Shown: one piece after another, positions 10,794-15,775 of the stretch | Position numbering within the stretch: the stretch's first letter is position 1 | Layout of the letters: every line of letters begins with the position of its first letter | NCBI GenBank assembly: GCA_913040905.1 | Contig: CAJWIC010000011.1 | Coordinates: forward strand, 1 to 15,775 | Origin: an uncultured Synechococcus sp. | Lineage (GTDB): Bacteria; Cyanobacteriota; Cyanobacteriia; PCC-6307; Cyanobiaceae | Direction of reading: 5' to 3' | Length of the DNA stretch: 15,775 nucleotides | The notes under the pieces: generated by a model | The model's input: the letters and a program-made list of their open reading frames with translations, nothing else | Database searches by the model: none | Told to the model about the DNA's origin: nothing | Position numbers and translations under genes: made by a program

Positions 10794-11381
10794 ATGTCGC
10801 TCTTTTCCGCGCAAAATCGTGTCCCCCTCACGAGTCCCGGTTCCAGCGCAGGGTCACCATCCATTCAGGTGGACAGCAACCTGCGCCGCTGGTTTGGTCG
10901 CAATCTTGGGATCTGGCGCTCCCGCAGGCAATACACCTTCAGCGACGACCAGGTGCTGCATGTGGATATGCATCTGAAAATGGAAGCCTTCGCAGAGCCG
11001 TCAGCCGGCGAAAGCCGCTACCGCTTCAGCTGGTGGTCGGATGAAAGTGATCAGCATTCCGACGAATTCTTCGCGCGAAAACCCTGGTACGAGCGCAGCG
11101 GTGTGATGGAGGCGACGCTCTGGGGCCATCAGCTGCAGCGCAGTCGTGGTTACCTCAACACCGATCCTGTGCGGACGCGCCTGCGCCAGGTTGATGAGCA
11201 CGAAACGATTCTTGAGTCGCACTACCAGCAGTGGGACATTCTTGAGCACATCCGTCTGGTGGATCAGGACCGCTACCGCTACCGCGCCATCTACAGCTGG
11301 GAGAACGGGGAGCTGGCGATCGTTGAACATCACCACGAAATCAGGATGGCTGACCCACTCCCCCTGATCCAGGAGGACTGA
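10794..11381 (+). CDS. Conserved cyanobacterial protein, possible CpcS/CpeS-like bilin-lyase relative
   Basis: A 195-residue soluble protein. After a poorly structured Ser/Pro-rich leader (about 1-28) come alternating strand-like segments. These include GIWRSRRQYTF (39-49), DDQVLHVDMHLKMEAF, YRFSWWSDE, GVMEATLWGHQLQRSRGY, VRTRLRQVDEHETILESHY, WDILEHIRLVDQDRYRYRAI and the terminal VEHHHEIRM. The opening W-x-S-x-R strand and closing E-I-R-M strand recall the lipocalin-like barrel of CpcS/CpeS phycobiliprotein lyases, which attach bilins to cysteines. That is a fold-level impression, not a demonstrated match. Aromatic and His residues are unusually abundant. ATG at 10794 has no obvious ribosome site, so the N-terminus may be shorter. 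It diverges from sasA across a 105-base gap. A real gene with confidence; function tentative. Confidence 0.8.
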   Translation: MSLFSAQNRVPLTSPGSSAGSPSIQVDSNLRRWFGRNLGIWRSRRQYTFSDDQVLHVDMHLKMEAFAEPSAGESRYRFSWWSDESDQHSDEFFARKPWYERSGVMEATLWGHQLQRSRGYLNTDPVRTRLRQVDEHETILESHYQQWDILEHIRLVDQDRYRYRAIYSWENGELAIVEHHHEIRMADPLPLIQED

Positions 11382-11412
11382 CCGGTCCATCGACAAGCAC
11401 GACAGGCTGAAC

Positions 11413-11439
11413 TTGAGTCAAAATCAGCTCGCTTATCAC
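11413..11439 (+). promoter_or_regulatory. Weak candidate promoter upstream of the 11450 gene
   Basis: TTGAGT (11413-11418) and TATCAC (11434-11439) are 15 bases apart, shorter than ideal, in the 68-base gap before the secreted-protein gene. A start near 11446 would make the mRNA almost leaderless, which suits the absence of a Shine-Dalgarno sequence. Evidence is only hexamer resemblance. Confidence 0.25.
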
Positions 11440-11449
11440 TGACGGTCCG

Positions 11450-11860
11450 TTGAACCTTCGCCAAAAACTCCTTGGAGCCCTGGCGGTGCAGGCCTTCCTG
11501 GCCCCCATCGGCTTTTTCGGTTCCGCGGCCCATGCCCAGCAAGCCAAGCCAGCCACCAATGAAGACATCGCCGTCTATCAGGCGATGGGCACCTCCTTTT
11601 TCTGTATGGCGGCGCTGGATGGGGTTGAGTTTCCAAAGGCACTGGGCATTTCAGCCAGTACCTATGCCCAGGCCCTGAAGGGTCGCCACGAGGGTCAGGT
11701 GGCTTCCCTCAATGGCAAAGCTCTCACCGACAAAGAGATGTTCGCTGCTGCTGAACAGCAGGTGTTACTTCGTGCCATGGCCGCATGCCCCAAGGCCATC
11801 CCCGACGATGTTCAAAGCAAGATCAAGGAAGCTCTGAAAAAGCGCGAGGCTGACTCCTGA
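11450..11860 (+). CDS. Small secreted protein with two cysteines (unknown function)
   Basis: A 136-residue protein with a typical Sec signal peptide: basic MNLRQK, a hydrophobic core (LLGALAVQAFLAPIGFF) and signal peptidase I site AHA|QQ after residue 29. The mature part is about 107 residues and mostly helical in character. It has only two cysteines, Cys52 (SFFCMAAL) and Cys113 (AMAACPKAIP), which could form one disulfide in the periplasm, and a charged Lys-rich C-terminus (KIKEALKKREADS). The start is TTG at 11450; no ATG or GTG lies between the in-frame stop at 11414 and the signal sequence. A terminator follows, so it is probably monocistronic. The cysteine layout matches that of the protein at 15395. 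I do not recognise a characterised family. Confidence 0.78.
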   Translation: MNLRQKLLGALAVQAFLAPIGFFGSAAHAQQAKPATNEDIAVYQAMGTSFFCMAALDGVEFPKALGISASTYAQALKGRHEGQVASLNGKALTDKEMFAAAEQQVLLRAMAACPKAIPDDVQSKIKEALKKREADS

Positions 11861-11895
11861 GCCGTCTCGCCATTGTTCATTCGGCACTCACTTCT

Positions 11896-11934
11896 GGGAC
11901 CAGTCGCGATGCGCCTGGTCCCTGCGCTCTTTTG
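11896..11934 (+). terminator. Intrinsic terminator after the 11450 gene
   Basis: GGGACCAG (11896-11903) pairs perfectly with CTGGTCCC (11915-11922) around an 11-base loop, followed by TGCGCTCTTTTG. The U-run is short and offset by about seven bases. It lies 35 bases after the stop at 11860 and before pepN. Confidence 0.6.
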
Positions 11935-11979
11935 TGGGGACGTTGCGCCAGGATCTGAGCCCTGTCCGTTGTCTACGCC

Positions 11980-14583
11980 ATGGTCTCCGCCGCTTCGGTC
12001 CGTCTTGCGGATTACAGGCCATGGCCGTTTGTTCTCTCAACCATTCGGATGGATGTGGACATCCGCGCGGAGGATGTTGTCGTGTCCAGTCGACTGGAGC
12101 TGACGCCTCAAGAGGGTGCTGACACGCTCGAGCTCTGGGGTGTGGACCTTGAAATCTGCAGCATCAGGCTGGATGGCGAGGAACTTGCCGACGCTGCTTA
12201 CAGCTACGTCGATCAGAGGCTCAGCATCACCTCGCTACCGGTCGAGCCCTTTGTTCTGGAAACCTGCTGCCGCATCGATCCCTACAACAACAGCTCACTT
12301 GAAGGGCTTTATGCCAGTGGTGGTCTGCTGAGCACCCAGTGCGAAGCGGAGGGATTCCGGCGGATCACCTTCCACCCGGATCGTCCCGATGTCCTCAGTC
12401 GTTGGACGGTGCGGATCGAGGCGCCACGTGACACCTGCCCCGTGCTGCTCAGCAATGGCAATGCCATCGCCGAGGAGGAGCTTGGCGATGGGCGCCACGC
12501 CGTCACCTGGGAGGATCCCTACCCAAAGCCCAGTTATCTGTTCGCCCTGGTGGCGGGGGATCTGCGCGAGATTCGCGATCAGTTCACCACGGCATCCGGT
12601 CGTGCGGTGACGCTGCGATTGCACGTGGAAGAGGGCGATGAGCCCTACACCGCCCATGCGATGGCATCGCTCAAGCGGTCCATGGCCTGGGATGAACAGG
12701 TGTATCAGCTCGAATACGACCTCGACGAGTACAACATCGTCGCGGTGCGCCACTTCAACATGGGCGCCATGGAGAACAAGAGTCTCAATATCTTCAATTC
12801 GAAGTTGGTGCTGGCTGATGCCGAAACAGCCACTGATGCGGAGCTGGAGCGAATCGAGAGCGTGATTGCTCACGAATATTTCCACAACTGGAGCGGTAAC
12901 CGCATCACCTGCCGCGACTGGTTTCAGCTCTCCTTGAAGGAGGGCCTCACCGTCTTCCGCGATCAGAGCTTCACGGCGGATCTGCATTCAGCAGCGGTGA
13001 AACGGATCGAGGATGTGGCGATGCTGCGCAATACCCAGTTCCGGGAGGATGCCGGCCCGACGGCGCATCCGGTGAAACCGGCTGAGTACCAGGCGATCGA
13101 CAATTTCTATACAACGACGATCTACGAAAAAGGCGCGGAATTGATTCGCATGCTGCAAACCCTGCTGGGGCCGGAGCGGTTCATGCGCGGGATGGCGACC
13201 TATGTGCGTCGTTTTGATGGAACAGCGGCCACTACCGAAGATTTTGTGCAATCCATTGTGGATGGTGCCGCGGAAGACGGCCAACCACTGGGGTTCGATC
13301 CGGAGCGTTTCAAGCGCTGGTATCACCAGGCCGGCACGCCCGAGCTCACGGTGCAGCGGCGCTGGGATGCGGCGACGGGTGTGTTGACCCTGGAGCTGCG
13401 CCAGAGCACCCCGCCGACCCCTGGGCAGAAGGAGAAGCAGCCGCTTGTGTTGCCGATCGCCGTGGCGCTGGTGGGTGAGCAGGGCTGCATCGGCGACGAG
13501 CAGCTGCTGGTGATGGACGGTGAGCAGGCCAGCCTGAAGCTTCAGGGTGAACCTGGGGCTGCGGCCCCGGCCCTGTCGCTGCTGCGCCGCTTCTCGGCAC
13601 CGGTGAACATTCAGATGGAGCAGTCGCTGCAGGAATCCCTGCAGTTGCTGGCCCACGATGATGATCCCTTCAGCCGCTGGAATGCCGGTCAACGTCTGGC
13701 GCGTCAGGTGTTGCTGGGCCGCGCCAACGGTCAGCCCGATGCAACCGTCGAGACGGCCTTGATCGAGGCCTTGCGCCAGCGGTTGATCGCCTATGACGGC
13801 GCAGCTGGCCAGGACCTCGCCGTCCTTCTGGCCCTGCCCGGTACCGCTGAACTGGAGGCCCTGCAGTCGCCGGTGGATCCTCCGGCTCTGTACGCGGCCC
13901 AGCGGGCTTGGGTTGCGGAGCTGGGTCGTCAGCTGTCCGATCCGCTGCATCAGCTTCTGGCGGCATGCCATGGGGATTGGTCGCTGGCCTGGCCCGCCGG
14001 ACAAGGGGCGCGGTCGCTGACGGGGCTGGCCTGGAGCTGGCTGGCCGCGGCCGGTGACGCTCAAGCCCGCGAACACGCTCTGGAGGCTGTGTCGGGACCG
14101 TCGATGACGCTGGCGCGGGCCGCTCTGCGGGCGTTGCAGCCCCTGGATGTAGAAGAGCGGGATCAGGCGTTGGATCGCTTCTATCAGCGCTGGCAGGACA
14201 AGCCAGTGATTCTCGATGCCTGGTTTGCTCTGGAGGCATCCGCTCCACGGCAGGATGGCCTGCAGCGCGTCCAGACCCTGCTGGAGCATCCTCGCTTTGA
14301 CCCTCTGGCACCGAACTCCCTGCGAGCGGTGCTTGGGGGATTCACCGCGAATGTGCCGGTGTTCCATGCCATCGATGGCAGTGGTTATCGCTTCATGGCG
14401 GACCAGATCGCTGCGGTCGATGCCCGCAATCCAATTACGGCCTCACGCATGGCCAAGGTGTTCAGCCGTTGGCGCAGCTACGGGGCGGAGCGCCAGTCGG
14501 CCATGCGCCAGGCCATTGACGGCCTGGCAACCGCAGATTTGTCAGCGAATACAGCTGAGGTGGTGGCCATGCTCATGACGTGA
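11980..14583 (+). CDS. pepN: Aminopeptidase N (M1 family zinc metallopeptidase)
   Basis: Cytoplasmic exopeptidase that removes N-terminal residues from peptides during protein turnover. It has 867 residues, full length for bacterial PepN. Exopeptidase motif GAMEN is at 262-266. The zinc site is HEYFH (His298, His302, catalytic Glu299), with the third ligand Glu321 in KEGLTVFRD, exactly 19 residues after His302. The N-terminal beta domain (LADYRPWPFVLSTIRMDV) and a long helical C-terminal domain to residue 867 are both present. ATG at 11980 opens only a few residues before the conserved LADYRP. The last 11 bases overlap the convergent gene on the other strand. There is no signal peptide. Confidence 0.96.
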   Translation: MVSAASVRLADYRPWPFVLSTIRMDVDIRAEDVVVSSRLELTPQEGADTLELWGVDLEICSIRLDGEELADAAYSYVDQRLSITSLPVEPFVLETCCRIDPYNNSSLEGLYASGGLLSTQCEAEGFRRITFHPDRPDVLSRWTVRIEAPRDTCPVLLSNGNAIAEEELGDGRHAVTWEDPYPKPSYLFALVAGDLREIRDQFTTASGRAVTLRLHVEEGDEPYTAHAMASLKRSMAWDEQVYQLEYDLDEYNIVAVRHFNMGAMENKSLNIFNSKLVLADAETATDAELERIESVIAHEYFHNWSGNRITCRDWFQLSLKEGLTVFRDQSFTADLHSAAVKRIEDVAMLRNTQFREDAGPTAHPVKPAEYQAIDNFYTTTIYEKGAELIRMLQTLLGPERFMRGMATYVRRFDGTAATTEDFVQSIVDGAAEDGQPLGFDPERFKRWYHQAGTPELTVQRRWDAATGVLTLELRQSTPPTPGQKEKQPLVLPIAVALVGEQGCIGDEQLLVMDGEQASLKLQGEPGAAAPALSLLRRFSAPVNIQMEQSLQESLQLLAHDDDPFSRWNAGQRLARQVLLGRANGQPDATVETALIEALRQRLIAYDGAAGQDLAVLLALPGTAELEALQSPVDPPALYAAQRAWVAELGRQLSDPLHQLLAACHGDWSLAWPAGQGARSLTGLAWSWLAAAGDAQAREHALEAVSGPSMTLARAALRALQPLDVEERDQALDRFYQRWQDKPVILDAWFALEASAPRQDGLQRVQTLLEHPRFDPLAPNSLRAVLGGFTANVPVFHAIDGSGYRFMADQIAAVDARNPITASRMAKVFSRWRSYGAERQSAMRQAIDGLATADLSANTAEVVAMLMT

Positions 14584-14800
14584 TGACCACCACGACAATG
14601 GCAACGCCGATCAACAGCAGGAACCATTGCAACCTCCTGCGGCTCTGCAGGGGTGCATTGCTGCCCAGTCTTTGGTTGGAGCGTCCTTGATTGGGGCGGC
14701 TGCCAGCCGCCAGTCCGCAGGATTGACAGATCAGACGACCGGCCAGAGCCCGGTCAGCCCTGAAGCGGCGGCTGCCGCAGTTCTGGCAGACACTGGTCAC
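14573..14800 (-). CDS. Small zinc-ribbon protein with C-terminal membrane anchor
   Basis: 75 residues from GTG at 14800. An N-terminal zinc ribbon has two CxxC knuckles, CQNC (5-8) and CQSC (25-28), separated by a basic stretch GSRRFRADRALAGRL. Then comes an Arg/Asn/Ser-rich linker and a single hydrophobic helix (about 57-73, LQWFLLLIGVAIVVVVI) at the extreme C-terminus. The likely topology is a cytoplasmic zinc domain on a tail anchor. The ORF stays open upstream to a TTG at 14974, but that part encodes low-quality sequence across a strong inverted repeat, so I prefer the GTG just before the first knuckle. The 3' end overlaps pepN by 11 bases, convergent. Function unknown; the four-Cys pattern and anchor make it a credible gene. 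Confidence 0.6.
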   Translation of the reverse strand: MTSVCQNCGSRRFRADRALAGRLICQSCGLAAGSRPNQGRSNQRLGSNAPLQSRRRLQWFLLLIGVAIVVVVITS

Positions 14801-14881
14801 CTGGCAACCACGACTTACCGAACCAGCATGACGCGCCAACGCCCACAGGCTCAAGAGGGGGCTGTTCAACCGTTGCTGGAG

Positions 14882-14945
14882 CGTTACCCCCCAGTGCCTG
14901 CCTGATCCGGAGGGTGCGCCAAAGGGCAGGCACTGGGGGGCAACG
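14882..14945. repeat. Long near-perfect inverted repeat (strong hairpin)
   Basis: The 16-base arm CCCCCCAGTGCCTGCC (14887-14902) is perfectly complementary to 14925-14940, around a 22-base loop. After one A/C mismatch (14886/14941) the pairing resumes for four more bases, CGTT with AACG. Neither strand has a U-run after the stem, so it is not a standard intrinsic terminator. On the minus strand it would lie in the leader of the zinc-ribbon gene. Confidence 0.85.
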
Positions 14946-15233
14946 TGATTGGACCCGTGGCACCTACCTGTCAAACGCTGAGCATGCGGTGGGAATCATT
15001 GAGTGGTTGAGCCTGATGACGCAGTGTTGATGCCACTGGCAGTGACCGCGGGTCAACGGCTGGCGACTTCAAAGCTGCTGGGTTTGCGTTGGTGCGGACG
15101 ATGCTGCAGGCCGCAGGGCGTGATCCGGAAACGCCGTGGCTGCTGTGGCAGGTGGTTACAGAGGTGGCAGTGGCAGGTGCTGATCCCATTTGGTAAGCAG
15201 CCGGTCGCTGAGATGTAATTAATCACTGGAAAG

Positions 15234-15269
15234 AACATTCACCCCGTCAGCAATGGCGGGGTGAATGTT
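15234..15269. repeat. 13-bp perfect inverted repeat, possible terminator
   Basis: AACATTCACCCCG (15234-15246) pairs perfectly with 15257-15269 around a ten-base loop. It is followed on the plus strand by GCCGGTTTCTCTG, a weak pyrimidine tract. It marks the start of the A+T-richer end of the window. A terminator of a transcript from the left is possible, but no firm gene precedes it. Confidence 0.7.
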
Positions 15270-15341
15270 GCCGGTTTCTCTGTACCTCATGGAACATCAG
15301 CTGAAGCTGTCTTTGTCGTAATCAATGCTCATATTGATCTG

Positions 15342-15370
15342 TTGCAAGTTCGGAGGATGCCATTTAGAGT
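15342..15370 (+). promoter_or_regulatory. Candidate sigma-70 promoter of the 15395 gene
   Basis: TTGCAA (15342-15347) and TAGAGT (15365-15370) are separated by exactly 17 bases, and each matches its consensus hexamer at four of six positions. Transcription would begin near 15377, giving a leader of about 18 bases before the ATG. There is no Shine-Dalgarno sequence directly before that ATG. Confidence 0.4.
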
Positions 15371-15394
15371 ATTTGTTGATTAGTTTCCGTTTTA

Positions 15395-15757
15395 ATGCAA
15401 TTAAATGTGAATCGTTTTTTACTTCTCCTGCCGTTGGCAATTTCTTGGATTAGTTTTTCTTTTCCAAGCCCTGCCAATGCTGAGCCAACAATTAAAGAGC
15501 GATTGGCGGTTTCAACTGCTGTCGGACAGCATGGACTGCTGTGTCAAATGATTGCTGAGAAGATCATTACCCCTGAGCAAGCTGAGAGGGGTGTCGATCT
15601 TATTATTAGTGCCAACCTGGAAAGCTTTAAATCTTTAAGCTCAAATGATGTTTCGTTGATGAAAAAAGCCTTCAACTGGGGTTGGGACTTCGCTGGGAAC
15701 CAGGTGAAGGATCTGCACTCGGCTTGTCCTCTGGGTCCATCGCCTCTCCTTCCATAG
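15395..15757 (+). CDS. Small secreted protein with two cysteines (unknown function)
   Basis: 120 residues with a Sec signal peptide: MQLNVNR, hydrophobic core FLLLLPLAISWISFSF, and site ANA|EP after residue 29. The mature part is about 91 residues, with two cysteines only, Cys50 (QHGLLCQMIAEK) and Cys111 (LHSACPLGPS), likely a periplasmic disulfide. The centre is helical and Trp/Phe-containing (KKAFNWGWDFAGNQVKDL). ATG at 15395 directly follows an in-frame TAA, so no upstream start exists. Codons are clearly A+T-richer than those of the genes to the left (for example ATT ATT AGT), which suggests a different history or lower expression. The signal length, the 61-residue Cys-to-Cys distance and the closing ACP motif match the protein at 11450. 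Function unknown. Confidence 0.75.
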   Translation: MQLNVNRFLLLLPLAISWISFSFPSPANAEPTIKERLAVSTAVGQHGLLCQMIAEKIITPEQAERGVDLIISANLESFKSLSSNDVSLMKKAFNWGWDFAGNQVKDLHSACPLGPSPLLP

Positions 15758-15775
15758 CTATTTGCTTCTGTTTCT

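Larger units (their letters stand above)
14801..15394. other. Gene-poor region with two inverted repeats
   Basis: No convincing gene covers this stretch. It holds a long inverted repeat (14882-14945), a TTGACA hexamer on the minus strand (14974-14969) that might serve the zinc-ribbon gene, and a second inverted repeat (15234-15269). It also holds the likely promoter of the 15395 gene. GTGGCAGGTG occurs twice, at 15145 and 15170. A short open frame ends at TAA 15194-15196; its last part from ATG 15101 reads MLQAAGRDPETPWLLWQVVT and onward, 31 residues. This is protein-like but without good support and may be a remnant of a lost gene. Confidence 0.5.

Noticed and set aside
12988..14367. 459-codon minus-strand open frame
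   Set aside because: It lies entirely antisense to the conserved pepN frame; long antisense frames are expected in GC-rich coding DNA and it has no recognisable motif.
14881..15269. Repeats considered as a CRISPR array or insertion-sequence ends
   Set aside because: There is no regularly spaced direct repeat, no transposase frame and no target-site duplication around the palindromes.
15357..15383. Eight-codon frame ATG-TAG behind GGAGG, possible leader peptide
   Set aside because: Spacing to GGAGG is nearly zero and it overlaps the better-supported -10 element; chance is likely.

Overview
The window looks like chromosome of a marine picocyanobacterium, most probably a marine Synechococcus or a close relative. 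Three things support this. A petH-zwf-opcA-cobB cluster lies on one strand. The ferredoxin-NADP reductase carries an N-terminal extension of the kind that docks to phycobilisomes. A SasA clock-output kinase and a tRNA-Glu(UUC) of cyanobacterial/plastid type are also present. Most of the window is GC-rich and densely coding; the last ~550 bases are visibly richer in A+T. I see no rRNA, CRISPR array, insertion sequence or prophage gene.

Layout. At 1-2608 (+) there is a tightly overlapped set: the 3' part of crtE (geranylgeranyl diphosphate synthase), a divergent PAP2-family membrane protein and a RecD/Dda-like helicase. At 2668-7331 (-) there is a likely transcription unit read right to left: zwf, opcA, cobB, an acylphosphatase and an unlisted 36-residue membrane protein. 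petH (7489-8658, -) follows with its own intrinsic terminator. Diverging from petH is an SRPBCC/START-like gene (8797-9339, +). Next come tRNA-Glu (9417-9489, -) and sasA (9537-10688, -). Diverging from sasA is a cyanobacterial protein that resembles CpcS/CpeS-type bilin lyases (10794-11381, +). Then come a small secreted two-cysteine protein (11450-11860, +), a terminator, pepN (11980-14583, +), and a convergent small zinc-ribbon membrane protein (14573-14800, -). A gene-poor stretch with two strong inverted repeats (14801-15394) leads to a second small secreted two-cysteine protein (15395-15757, +).

How the genes fit together. zwf and opcA form the entry step of the oxidative pentose phosphate pathway and its activator, which supply NADPH at night. 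petH makes NADPH in the light, and sasA passes circadian timing to transcription, so much of the window concerns day/night reductant. crtE, tRNA-Glu (substrate for 5-aminolevulinate synthesis), cobB and the possible bilin-lyase relative concern isoprenoid and tetrapyrrole pigment and cofactor supply.

I did not find a convincing new multi-gene system. The items most worth a second look are two secreted proteins with identical cysteine spacing, a strong inverted repeat at 14882-14945, a 36-residue membrane ORF in frame behind the acylphosphatase stop, and the cysteine pattern of the Zwf/OpcA pair.
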